A DNA stretch of 64,000 bases from Dugong dugon (lineage: Eukaryota > Chordata > Mammalia > Sirenia > Dugongidae), in assembly GCA_030035585.1 (NCBI GenBank), contig CM057461.1, positions 169,023,624 to 169,087,623 of the forward strand. Direction: 5' to 3'. Of this stretch, positions 44,240-55,260 are shown piece after piece. The first letter of the stretch is position 1; every line of letters begins with the position of its first letter. The translations under genes and the position numbers were made by a program. Below the pieces are notes generated by a model that saw only the letters and a list, made by a program, of their open reading frames with translations, did not search any database and was not told the origin of the DNA.

Positions 44240-46594
44240 ATGGTCTTGGTGATAGAAACGATGTCAGAGATAGCATAACAGAATTTTGCAAGACCAGCAA
44301 CTTCTTCCTTGCAAATACCTTTTTTCACCAACATAAACAGTGACTATATACATGGACCTTGCCAGATGGAACACACAGGAATCAAACTGACTACATCTGT
44401 GGAAAGAGATGATGGAAAAGCTCAGTATCAATAATCAGAGCAAGGCCAGGGACCAATTATGGAAGAGACCATCAATTGCTCATATGCACGTTCAAGTTGA
44501 AGTTGAAGAAAATTAAAAGAAGTGCACAAGAGTCAAAGTATGACCTTAAGTATATCCCACCTGAATTTAGAGACCATCCCAAGAATAGATCTGACTCAGC
44601 GAACAATAATGACTGAAGACCAGACAGTTGTGGAATGACATCAAAGACATCATACATGAAGAAAGCAAGAGGTCATTAAAAAGACAGGAAAGAAATCAAA
44701 GACCAAAATGGATGTCAGAAGAGACACCGAATGTTGCTCTTGAACGTACAGTAGCTAAAGCGAAAGGAAGAAATGATGAAGTAAAAGGGCTGAACAGAAG
44801 ATTTCAAAGGGCAGCTTGAGAAGACAAAGGAAAGTATTTTAATGAAATGTGCAAAGACCTGGAGATAGAAAACCAAAAGGGAAGAACACGCTTGGCATTT
44901 CTCAAGCTGAAAGAACTGAAGAACACGTCAAGCCTTGAGTTGCAATATTGAAGGCTTCTATGGGGAACATATCAAATGACGCAAGAAGCGTCAAAAGAAG
45001 ATGGAAGGAATACACAGAGTCACTGTACCAAAAAGAATTAGTGGACATTCAACTGTTTCAGGAGGTAGCATGTGATCAAGAACTGATGATACTGAAGGAA
45101 GAGGTCCAAGCTGCACTGAAGGCACTGGTGAAAAATAAGGCCCTAGGAATTGACAGAATACCAATTGAGACATTTCAACAAAAGGATGCAGCACTGGAAG
45201 CGCTAACTCGTTCATGTGAAGAAATTTGGAAGACAGCTACCTGGCCAACCCACTAGAAGAGATCCATATTTGTGCCCATTCCAAAGAAAGGTGATCCAAT
45301 ATAATGCACAAATTATTGAACAATATCATTAACATCACACACGACTAAAATTTTGCTAAAGATTATTCAAAAGCCATTGCAACAGTACATCAACAGAGAA
45401 CTGCCAGAAATTCAAGGCAGATTCAGAAGAGGACGTGAAACAAGGGATATCATTGCTGATGCCAGATGGATCATGGTTGAAAGCAGAGAATATCAGAAAG
45501 ATATTTACCTGTGTTTTACTGACTATGAAAAGGCATTGGACTATGTGGATCATAACAAATTATAGATAACTTTGCAAAGAATGGGAATTCCAGAACACTT
45601 AATCGTGCTCATAAGGAACCTGTACTTAGACCAAGAGGCAGTTGTTCAAATAGAACGAGGGGATACTGAGTGGTTTAAAGTCAAGAAAGGTGTACATCAA
45701 GGTTGTATCCTTTCACCATACTTATTCAATCTATATGCTGAGCAAATAATCTGAGAACCTGGACTATATGAAGAAGAACATGGCATTAAGATCAGAGGAA
45801 GACTCATAAACAATCTACTATATGCAGATGACACAACCTTGCTTGCTGATAGTGAAGAGGACATGAAGCACTTACTGATGAAGATCAAAGACCACAGCCT
45901 CCAGTATGGATTACATCTCAACATAAAACAAAAATCCTCACAACTGAACCAATAAGCAACATCACGATAAACAGAGATCAGTTTGAAGTTGTGAAGGATT
46001 TCATTTTGCTTGGATCCACAATCAACACCCATGGAAGCAGCAGTCAAGAAATCAAAAGGCGTGTTGCATTGGGCAAATCTGCTGCAAAAGACCTCTTTAA
46101 AGTGTTAAAAACCAAAGATGTCGCTTTAAAGACTGAGTTGTGCCTGACCCAAGCCATGGTGTTTTCAATCACCTCATATGCATGTAAACCTGGACAACGA
46201 ATATGGAAGACTGAAGAAGAATTGATGCCTTTGAATTATGGTGTTGGTGAAGAATATTGAATATTCCATGGACTGCCAAAAGAATGAACAAATCTGTCTT
46301 GGAAGAAGTACAGTAAGAATGCTCCTTAGAAGCAGGGATAGCACGACTTCGTCTCACATACTTTGGACATGTTATCAGGAGGGACCAGTCCCTGGGGAAG
46401 GACATCATGTTTGGTTAAGTAGAGGGTCAGCGATAAAGAGGAAGACCCGCAATTAGATGCATTGGCACAGTGGCAGCAACAGTGGGCTCAAGCATAACAA
46501 TTGTGAGGATGGCGCAGGACCTGGCAGTGTTTCATTTTATTGTATATAGGGTTGCTATGAGTTAAAACTGATTTGTCAGCACCTAATAGCAACA
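44240..46594 (+). mobile_element. RTE-clade LINE, 5'-truncated, 2.35 kb
   Basis: Begins inside the endonuclease domain (codable as GLGDRNDVRDSITEF, then LYTWTLPDGTHRNQTDYI) and runs to the RTE 3' terminus TTTGTCAGCACCTAATAGCAACAGT. It is the longest RTE copy here and of the same family as 28238. Confidence 0.92.
44250..46590 (+). pseudogene. RTE endonuclease / reverse transcriptase remnant
   Basis: Recognisable order: end of endonuclease; linker WNDIKDIIHEESKRSLKRQ (44630-44690); RT fingers with KNKALGIDRIPIETFQ (45133-45180); a TDYEKALDYVDHNKL block (45520-45565); QRMGIPEHLIVLIRNLYLDQEAVV; GVHQGCILSPYLFNLYAE; YADD at 45821-45832; and the C-terminal region from 45991. At least five frames are used, with in-frame stops (for example 45255 and 45752), so it is inactive. 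Confidence 0.9.
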
Positions 46595-46780
46595 GTGGGG
46601 TTTCAAGGACCTGAGGTATGACATTCTCCATTTTAGACTACATTTTATCTTCTACATAGTCACTGGCAGTTCTGGCTGTGCCAGTGAGAAAACCCAGGCA
46701 TTGACAGGGCTGGAATGGGAGATATTGTTAGAGGGAGGGATCTTTGGAAACAAGAGTCCACAACCTTTAAGATGGGTAGG
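46595..46780. other. Short unassigned spacer
   Basis: Between the RTE and the old L1. Nothing recognised. Confidence 0.35.
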
Positions 46781-47240
46781 GAGTTTGATGTATAATCGTT
46801 TTTATATGTTGCTGAATTTGCTTTGCTAGTATTTTGCTGAGGAATTTTGCTTCGGTATTCATAAGGGATATTGCTCTGTAGCTTTCTTGTAGTGTCTTTG
46901 TCTAGTTTGAGTATCAAGATAATATTGACATTATAGACTGAGTTGGAATGTGTTCTGTCTTCTTCTATTTTTCTGAAGAGTTTGTGAAGGGTTAGTGTCA
47001 ATTATTCTTTAAATGTTTGGTAGAATTCACAAGTGAAGCCACTTGGTCATGAGATTTTCTTCGTGGTAAGTTTTTTTTTTTTTTTAAATTATTAATCAAA
47101 TTTCTTTATTTGTTACAGGTCTATTCAGATTGTCTATTTCATTCTTGAGTCTGTTTTGGTAGTTTGAATATGTTATGTCACTACTTTCTGGCCTCCATGG
47201 TTTCTGATGAGAAATCAGCTGCTTTACTGAGGATCCCTTG

Positions 47241-47751
47241 TGTAACAGATTGAATTGTGTCCCCCAAAAATATGTGTATCAATTTGGCTAGGCCATGATT
47301 CCCAGTACTGTGTGATTTCCAACATTTTGTCATCTGAAGTGATTTTCCTATGTGTTGTAAATCCTACCACTATGATGCTAATGAGATGGATTAGCGGCAG
47401 TTATGTTGATAAGATCTACAAGATTGGATTGTGTCTTAAGCCAATCTCTTCTGAGATATAAAACAGAGAAGCAAGCAGGGAGACATGGGGACCTCATACT
47501 ACCAAGAAAGCAGCACCGGCAGCAGAGCACATCCTTTGGACCTGGGGTTCCTGCATGGAGAAGCTACTAGTCCAGGGAAATACTGATGACAAGGACCTTC
47601 CTCCAGAGACGACAGAAAGAGAAAGCCTTCCCGTGGAGCTGACGCTCTGAATTTGGACTTATAGCCCACTAGACTGAGAGAATAAACTTCCATTTGTTGA
47701 AGCCATCCACTTGTTGTATTTCTGTTATAGCAGCACTGGATGACTAAGACA
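47241..47751 (+). mobile_element. Solo LTR, lineage-specific family, subfamily B
   Basis: 511 bp, TGTAACAGATTGAATTGTGT..GATGACTAAGACA. Target duplication CCTTG (47236-47240) versus CCCTG (47752-47756), one mismatch. Removing the LTR restores a continuous host sequence, GGATCCCTTGTATGTGATG. TATA-like TATAAAAC is near 47457. Confidence 0.9.
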
Positions 47752-48238
47752 CCCTGTATGTGATGATTTGCTTCTCTCTTGCTGCTTTCAAGATTCTTTG
47801 TCTTTTAAAAGTTTGATTATTCTAGGTATGGATCTCCTTGAGTTTATCTTACTTGGAGTTTGCTGAGATTCTTCAATGTATAGATGAATGTTTTATCAAA
47901 TTTGGGATATTTTTGGCCTTTATTTCCTCAAATATTCTTCTTGCCCCTTTCTTTTCTCTCCTTCTGGAACTCCCATTATGTGTATCTTGGTACCCTTGAT
48001 GGTGTCCCATAGGCCTCTTAGTGAACAGCTTAATGATTGTTTTTCTTCTTTTATTTTTTTCTATTCCTCTGACTGGAAAATCTCAATTGACTTATCTTTA
48101 AGTTTGCTGATTATTTCTTCTTCTTGCTCAAATATGCTGATCTTCTCCAGTGAATTTTTTGTTTTAGTTATACTTCGCAACTTCAGAATTTCTGTTTGGT
48201 TCTTTTTTTTATAATTTCTATCTCTATTGATATTCTCT

Positions 48239-48448
48239 AGGAGCCCCGGTGGTGCAGTGGTTAAAGTACTTGGCTGTTAACCTAAAGGTCGGCAGTTTAA
48301 ACCCACCAATTGCTCCACAGGAGAAAGATGTGGCAGCCTGCTTCCGTAAAGATTTACACCCTTGGAAACCCTATGGGGGCAGTTCTACTCTGTCTTATAG
48401 GGTCATTATGCTTTGGCATCAGTTCAACAGCACAGATGTTTTTAGCTT
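48239..48448 (+). mobile_element. AfroSINE, long type
   Basis: Perfect 14-bp target-site duplication TATTGATATTCTCT (48225-48238 and 48449-48462). Head AGGAGCCCCGGTGGTGCAGT, insert GGAGAAAGATGTGGCAGCC, and a tail with TATAGGGTCATTATGC. Confidence 0.95.
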
Positions 48449-48551
48449 TATTGATATTCTCTCTTTGGTAATATACCATCCTCATACTTTCCTTTAGTTT
48501 TTTAGACATGGTCTCTTTTAGTACTTTGAACATACTTTAAAAAAAAAAAAA

Positions 48552-48751
48552 CAACCCACTGCCATTGAATCAATTCCAACTCATAGTGATCCTGTAGGAC
48601 AAAGCAGAACTACCCATAGGGTTTCCAAGGCTGTAAATCTTTACAGAAGCAGACTGCCACATCTTTCTCCTGCAGAGCAGCTCTTGAGTTTGAACTGCTG
48701 ACCTTTTGGTTAGCAGTCAAGTACTTTTAGCCACTGCACCACCAGGGCTCT
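48552..48751 (-). mobile_element. AfroSINE, long type
   Basis: Minus-strand copy with its A-tail complement at 48537-48551, AGGCTGTAAATCTTTACAGA insert complement and CACTGCACCACCAGGGCTCT head complement. About 100 bp from the previous copy, in opposite orientation. Confidence 0.9.
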
Positions 48752-48989
48752 TATATTTAAAATAGCTGATTTAGTGTCTTTGTTTACTAAGTCCAACATC
48801 TGGAATTCTCAGAGATAGTTTCTATTGATTGTATTTTTCCTTTGTATGGGTCATACTTTCTTGTTTCTCTGAACGCGTCATAATCTTTTTGCTGTTGAAA
48901 ACAGGACATTTAAAATAATATAATGTGGCAACTCTGGAAATCATATTCCCTCCCATCCCTAGGGTTTGTTGTTGCTGTTTGCTGTAGTA

Positions 48990-49732
48990 CACCTACTCCT
49001 CACTCATCAACATGGTTAGGTTCCAAAGACCAGGTCATTATGCAAAAATCAGTGTTATGTGAGAGTTGAAGCCATGCCCTGTCTTCAGCGCTGGTGTTCT
49101 CCCCGGTCACTCACTGCCCATCAGGCACCCCCAGTGTGTCTCAGGATGCATGCGGTGCAGTAGGACCCCTTCCCTACCATGCTTTCCCCAACACTGTGGA
49201 GCCCACGGAGGTTGGGTGTGGTGGTGGACGGGGGTTGCCCGCTGCCTCTGGAGCAACAGAAGCCCACCATCACCTGGCCACACTCCAGGCCTCTGTGCAG
49301 ACCCTTGCACCTCACCTTTCCACCAGAGATGGGCCCTGGTGGAAGGTGGCTCCCAGGCCTGTGGACAGATGAGGCCTGGCTACCTGAGCCTGGTGGAGGC
49401 TGTGGAGGTGGCAGAGAGGCCTCTTTGGAAAAAGAGACTTTGTAGCCCCCTGCCCGACTCCTGCAGCCCCAGCCACCTCCACCTCCTGTGGGCTGCCCAC
49501 CAGCCCGGTGCTTGATGCAGGCTGGCCTGGCTCCCTCCCTGACCCAGGTAATAGGAACCGCAAGTGGTCTGCGCAGCCTAGCTCCCTCTCACAAACCTCT
49601 TCATCCTCCTCCTTCTCCCCATCTCACCTTGGTTCCTTGTTAATGCACAAAATAGTCAGATAGTAGTTTTTTTCTATCATCATAAATGTGAAATGTCAGA
49701 TGATGAGATAGTCAACAAGAGAGGAATAGGTG
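48990..49732. mobile_element. TA-flanked GC-rich DNA transposon (Tc1/mariner-like, non-autonomous)
   Basis: 743-bp insertion in the HAL1/L1M. Flanking TA at 48988-48989 and 49733-49734. Terminal inverted repeats CACCTACTCCTC (48990-49001) and its complement GAGGAATAGGTG (49721-49732), one mismatch. The ends are ordinary AT-balanced DNA (GGTTAGGTTCCAAAGACCAG near 49014). The core 49066-49630 is strikingly GC-rich, with about ten CpGs and many CA/TG. No transposase is recognised. The TA duplication and short inverted repeats suggest the Tc1/mariner (Tigger-like) superfamily, but family is not assigned. Confidence 0.65.
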
Positions 49733-50054
49733 TAGTTCTAGGTTTTTTGCTTAGTGATTTTTCTGAAATAATTTTGTGAAGTCTATATTTTTTGTCATAT
49801 TTGACCACTAAAGTCTCTTGTTGGTTTGTTTAGTGAACAGCTAATGATGGGACAGGGATTTCCTTAAATATTTGTAGCCAATAAGTCTCCTGGTTTTCAC
49901 TGAGGGGCTGTATGTGCATGCTGGGCCACATCAGCCCTACACATGCACACAGCCCTACACATGCATATGGTCTCTTTGATCCCCAAGAATATGTTGAAAC
50001 TTTTCAAAATTCCTCTGTCATGGATTGAATTGTGTCCCCCTAAAATATGTGTCA

Positions 50055-51003
50055 GTACACAAAAACTAATTCAAAATGGATCAAAGACCTAAATATAAAG
50101 CCAAAAACTATAAAGTTCATAGAAGAAAAAATAGGATCAACACTAGAGGCCCTAATGCACGGCATTAACAGGATACAAACCATAACCAACAACACACAAA
50201 CCCCAAAAGATAAGCTAGATTACTGGGATCTTCTAGAAATGAAACACTTATACTTATCAAAAGGCTTCACCAAAAGAGCAAAAAGAGAACCAACAGACTG
50301 GGAAAAATTTTTTGGACATTACAAGTTAGACAAAAGTCTAATCTCTAAAATTTACAAGAAAATCCAACATCTCTAAAAACAAAAAGACAAATAATCCAAT
50401 TAAAAAATGGGCAAAGGAAATGAACAGACACTTAGCCAAAGAAGACATTCAAGTGGCCAACAGACACATGAGGAAATGCTTGGATCACTAGCCATTAGAG
50501 AAATGCAAATTAAAACCACAATGAGATACCATCTCACTTCCACTCCAGCATTACTGGCACAAATCAAAAACACTGGAAATAACAAATGTTGGAAAGGCTG
50601 TGGGGAGATTGGAACTCTTATGTACTGCTGGTGGGAATGCAAAATTATACAACCATTTTGGAAAATGATATGGTGCTTCCTTAGAAAGCAAGAAATAGAA
50701 ATACCATACGATCCAGCAATCCCACTCCTAGGAATGTATCCTAGAGAAATAAGAGCCATCACACAAATAGACATATGCACACCCATATTCATTGCAGCAC
50801 TGTTCATAATAGCAAAAAGATGGAAACAACCTAGATGCCCATCAACAGATGAATGGATAAACAAACTATGGTGCATATACACAATGGAGTATTATGCAAT
50901 GATAAACAATCATGAATCTCTGAAGCATCTCATAACATGGATCAAATTGGAGGACATTATGCTGAGTGAAATAAGTCAATCCAAAAGGACAAATATTGTA
51001 TGA
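50055..51003 (+). pseudogene. L1 ORF2 C-terminus
   Basis: Frame 50047-50376 (KTNSKWIKDLNIKPKTIKFIEEKI, ending KIYKKIQHL) and frame 50407-51003, which holds the cysteine/histidine region [20 protein letters not shown] and [14 protein letters not shown]. One frameshift near 50380 separates them. Otherwise the last ~200 residues are open, which makes this the best-preserved ORF2 tail of the window. Confidence 0.9.
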
Positions 51004-52313
51004 GACCTATACTGTAAAAACTCATGTAAAAGTTTACACACAAAAAGAAAAAAATCTTTGTTGGTTACCAGGGATGGAGAGGCAAGGGAAACTAAATAGA
51101 CAATAGATAACTGATAACTTTGGTGAAGGGTAAGACAGTGCACAATACTGGAGAAGCCAGCACAACTTGTACAAGGAAAGGTCATGGAAGCTCCACAGAC
51201 ACATCCAAACTCCCTGAAGGACTGAATTGCTGGGTGGAGGGCTATGGGGACAATGGTCTCGGGGAACATCTAGCTCAGTTGGTATAACACAGTTTATAAA
51301 GACAATGTTCTACAGTCTACCTTGGTGAGTAGCATCTGGGGTCTTAAAAGCCCGTGAGCAGCCATCTAAGATACTCCACTGGTCTCACCCCTTCGGGAGC
51401 AAGGGAGAATGAAGAGAACAGGATACAAGGACAAGATTGGTCCAAAGGACTGATGAACCACAGCTACCATGGTGTCCACCAGACTGAGTCCAGTACAGCT
51501 AGATGGTGCCCGGCTACCACCCTGACTGCTCTGACCAGGATCACAACTGAGGGTCCTAGACAGAGCTGGAGAGGATGCAGAACAAAGCTCAAACTCACAA
51601 AAAAGGGCCAGATTTACTGCCTGACAGAGACTGGAGAAACTCCGAGAGTATGGCCCCCGGACACACTTTTAGCTCGATAGTGAGGTCACTCCTGAGGTTC
51701 ACTGTTCAGCCAGGGATTGGACAGCCCCATAAAACAAAATGGGACTAATGAGGCACAGCAGTCCAGGGACAAGGACTAGAAGGCAGAAGGGGACAGGAAA
51801 ACTGGGAACCCAAGTTTGAGAAGGCACAGTTTTGACACGTTGTGGGGTTGCTAACCATTGTCATAGGGCAGTATGTGTACTAACTGTTTAATGAGAAACT
51901 ATTCTGTAAACCTTCATCTAAGGTACAAAAAAAAAGAAAAGAATTATCTATGTGAGATCAAACTGACAACAGCAACTCAAAAGCTTTGATGGGAAGCCTA
52001 GGGGACAGTGAGTTGAAGATAAGGGTGATGGAATAATTTGGAAACGGATAGTGAGAATAGCAGCACAACTGGAAGAATGTAATCGATGTCACTGAATTGT
52101 ACATGTAAAAACTTTTGAAATGGTGTAACTTTGGTTATGTATATTTTCACCAAAAAAAAAAAAAAAAGGTCCTCCAAGGTCAAGAGGGGAGAGTGTTGAC
52201 ATGTCGTGGGGTTGTTAACCAATGTCATAAAACAATATGTGTACTGATTGTTTAATGAGGAACTCTTTGTTCTGTAAACCTTCATCTAAAGTACAATAAA
52301 AATAAATAAATAA
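50055..52313 (+). mobile_element. 5'-truncated L1, composite 3' UTR (full-middle type)
   Basis: Inserted in the LTR with a perfect 13-bp target-site duplication AAAATATGTGTCA (50042-50054 and 52314-52326). ORF2 C-terminus to about 51003, 3' UTR to 51927, then the composite tail: tail A (51817-51927), A-run, foreign L1 tail (51943-52151), 15-A run, tail A again (52168-52305), A-rich end. Confidence 0.95.
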
Positions 52314-52856
52314 AAAATATGTGTCAACTTGGTTAAGCCATGATTCCCCGTATTGTGTTATTGTCCTCCATTTTGTGACTGATGTAATTTTCCTGTGTTG
52401 TAAATCCTAATCTCTGCCTGTGGTTAATGAGGCAAGATTAGATTATGCTAAAGAGGATTAGAGTGAGATGTAACACCCTTACTCAGGTCACATCCCTGAT
52501 CCAATGTAAAGGGAGTTTCTTTGGGGTGTGGCCTGTATCACTTTTATCTTATAAGAGATAAAAGGAAAGGAAAGGGAGCAGAAGTTGGGGACCTCATATT
52601 GCCAAGAAAGAAGCGGTGGGAGTAGAGCGTGTCTTTTGGACTCAAGGTTCCTGTGCAGAGAAGCAACTAGACAAAGGGAAGACTGATGACAAGGACCTTC
52701 CCTCAGAGCCAACAGAGAGAAAGCCTTCCCCTGGAGCTGGTGCCCTGAATTTGGACTTATAATCTACTAGACTGTGAGAGAATAAATTTATCTTTGATAA
52801 AGCCATCCACTTGTGGTATTTCTGTTATAGCAGCACTAGATATCTAAGACACCCTT

Positions 52857-53625
52857 CATACATTTAATTCCCCAGCTTTTCCTTTTAAGCTTTTTATTAC
52901 TCTATTGTTTTCCCCAACAGGTATCCACTGTCTCAGACAGCAGTGAAGTTAAGCAATTGCCTTTAATTGTTTCTGAAAATGTCCACAGGGAAAAGGGTTT
53001 TCACAATGGGTGAGCTCTGAGGTCAAATACAGACAGCCTGGCAAGTGGAGTCTTCCAGAGAACCATAAGACAGGTCAGATAATGAAAACTCTCTGGGAAT
53101 GAGGCTTTGAAAGAGCTCTAGCCGCATTCTGATCCCTCCAATGGCTGCAGGGCTGCTGGGCTTCACCCCAAATGCAGACTGTTAGTTTTCAAGACTACTG
53201 TGGATCCGGAGTGTGGGGGATAGGACTAGAGCAAGTTAAAATGCTACAAAGTTAATTGTTCTTATTGAGATTCAGCAGTTTTTCTTGAATAACAACTCCC
53301 CTGGTTGTTGCAAAACTTTGGGTAATTTCCAGAGTTTTGAAAAAGTTGACTAACAATTTTGCCTGTTTTCTCATTGCTGTTACGAAGAAGAGAATATTTT
53401 GAGTTTCTTACTCCTCAATTTTCTCTGGCATTACCTGGGTAGGAAGTTTGACTAAGCATACTACAGGCATCTAGAAACCACAGGGTTTAAATAGCATGGT
53501 GTTCTTTAAAACATTAGGTTTATGAAATCTAAGAAGAAGAATATAGCCATTTAAAAGTTAAAGTTCTATGGAAAATGCACATTTTCCCACCACTTACTTC
53601 CCCTTCCCAAACTTGCTTTGCTCTG
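52857..53625. other. Unique sequence
   Basis: No repeat or exon recognised. Confidence 0.4.
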
Positions 53626-53735
53626 TTGTTATTGGTGTTGTTATGGGCCTTCAAGTCAACTCTGACTCATCGTAACCCTAGATGACAGAGTAGAACTGCC
53701 CCATAGGGTTTCCTAGGCTACTATAGTAATAAATA
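53626..53735 (-). mobile_element. AfroSINE, 3' part only
   Basis: Minus-strand tail half: GACTCATCGTAACCCTAGAT, GACAGAGTAGAACTGCCCCA and TAGGGTTTCC. The head is missing. An (AAAT)n run follows at 53728-53753. Confidence 0.8.
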
Positions 53736-53753
53736 AATAAATGAATAAATAAA

Positions 53754-54346
53754 ATTTGCACTTCATCAAAGGGAGCCGTACAAGGCTCTGAACACAATGG
53801 GTACTCAATTAATGGTGCTGAATAAAATACATTAACTGGAAATAGGCAAAATTAATCTGTTACTCTATTACATCATATCTCATCCATAAAATTAAGTATT
53901 TAATTTTATATTTATGACATATAAAATTATATAATTGTTTATATTGAGGATTTCTCACTTCCTTTAATTTTTATGGACTATATCTTGAGTTGGGGGAAAA
54001 CGAGTTCTATAATGTAGTTTTAACAGTAGATGCTTTTCATAAAAGAAAGGAGAAAGGGGTGGAAGAAAGGGGGAGGAAGGCAGAAGTTACTCTTGTTGAG
54101 GTGGTGGCCACTGACAAATTTTGAAACTATTTTGATTATTACCTAGCAGGGTTATAGTTATTTTCCATCAGAAAACTCTTAACTAGTTGAATTGAAGGAC
54201 ATTAGTTAAAGAAGCCACTTTGAAAGTAATCTAAAAAGATTCCTGAGTCTTGTAATGAATGAGGTATAACATTTTAAGAGAGATGGAGATGCTTTTTATT
54301 GAGAGTGCTTTAGTAACAATATAATATAATATGAATATAATATAAT
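53754..54346. other. AT-rich unique sequence
   Basis: No exon recognised. Ends in an AT-rich ATAATATAATATGAATATAA low-complexity run at 54319-54358. Confidence 0.4.
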
Positions 54347-54359
54347 ATGATAATATAGG

Positions 54360-54518
54360 ACCCCTGGTGGCACAGTGGTTAAGAGTTTGGCTGCTAATGA
54401 AAAGTTCAGCAGTTTGAATCCACCTGCTGCTCCCTGGAAATTCTAGGGGGCAGTTCTACTCTGTCCTATAGGGTTGCTATGAGTCGGAACCAACTTGATG
54501 GTAACAGGTCAATGGGTT
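54360..54518 (+). mobile_element. AfroSINE, short type
   Basis: Imperfect duplication TATGATAATATA (54347-54358) and TATGATAACATA (54519-54530). Head ACCCCTGGTGGCACAGTGGT, tail GGGTTGCTATGAGTCGGAAC. Confidence 0.9.
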
Positions 54519-54530
54519 ATGATAACATAA

Positions 54531-54984
54531 CACAATTCTTTCAGTTCCTATTCTACTAGCAGATTACAAAAAACTAAGTAGCCTCTTATTTTGTTTTATC
54601 CTTTGTCAAAGAAGATGTGAGGGTTAAGCACACACACACGTACATATGCACAAATACTGAGTTAACGCAATTATAAATATGTAATAAAATTGTCTAAATA
54701 AATTATTTTATTTCATTACTTCTCTGTGACTCTGTTTCATTAATAATAACTATAAACAGGCCTTCAATTACTATTCGAGCAAAGATAGTCCACATCTTTC
54801 AAAATTCTTTTTTTCTGTATTAAATACTTAAGATTGTCTACGAAAGAGCAGATTGTGTATTCTTCAGTTATTGTGACATCAAGTCTTGTTACTTTCAAAT
54901 TTGAAAAACACTGTGAAAAATAGGAAAGTTCTTTGAGACATCAGACCTGGTCTCTTTGGAAAGTCTTTGTCACAGAAAAACAAA
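54531..54984. other. AT-rich unique sequence
   Basis: No exon or repeat recognised. Confidence 0.35.
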
Positions 54985-55260
54985 GTGGAAGACATTGTTT
55001 TAGACTAAAAGAGAAAAGACACAAAAACCAAACGTAATATGTGAACCTTGATTAGATACTGATATAAAAGAAAAAGCTATCAAAGATATTTTGATAACTG
55101 GGGGAATTTAAATATGGATTGGATATTAGATATCATTAAGAAATTATTTTTCCACTGAATATAACAATTATTGGTGAGGTGTATTACAATAGAGTCAGTT
55201 TGTAAGCTTCAAGTTCCTTATACATTTCTGGAACTTACAGATTTCTCTATTTTTTAGTTA
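54985..55260 (+). repeat. Old L1 3' UTR fragment (L1ME-like)
   Basis: AGACTAAAAGAGAAAAGACAC, GTAATATGTGAACCTTGATT, TATGGATTGGATATTAGATA and ATCATTAAGAAATTATTTTT follow the common old L1 3' UTR order. Confidence 0.55.

Larger units (their letters stand above)
46781..49985 (-). mobile_element. Old L1M/HAL1-type LINE, split by four insertions
   Basis: Minus-strand ancient element. Its left part (46781-47240) has L1 ORF2-like complement (TTGCTCTGTAGCTTTCTTGT, CTTTGTCTAGTTTGAGTATC). It resumes after the LTR at 47752 with TGTATGTGATGATTTGCTTC and TGCTGCTTTCAAGATTC, continues through 48238, then 48463-48540, 48752-48987 and 49735-49985 (GACCACTAAAGTCTCTTG, TTCCTTAAATATTTG). Inserted into it are a solo LTR, two AfroSINEs and a TA-flanked DNA element. 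Confidence 0.75.
50016..52851 (+). mobile_element. Solo LTR, subfamily A, split by an L1
   Basis: LTR 5' end TGTCATGGATTGAATTGTGT at 50016. It is interrupted after 50054 by the L1, resumes at 52327 and ends ..ATCTAAGACA at 52851. Subfamily A block CATCCCTGATCCAATGTAAA at 52491-52510. The flanking pentamers TCCTC and CCCTT are only partly alike. Confidence 0.88.

Noticed and set aside
49066-49515. 149-codon frame and several overlapping open frames on both strands
   Set aside because: GC-rich DNA has few stop codons. All six frames open together, and the segment lies inside a TA-flanked transposon. No protein similarity recognised.
49066-49630. CpG island promoter of CMKLR2
   Set aside because: GC-rich but with only about ten CpGs, much CA/TG, and sharp transposon borders. 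It does not look like a normal unmethylated promoter island. Kept as a transposon finding instead.
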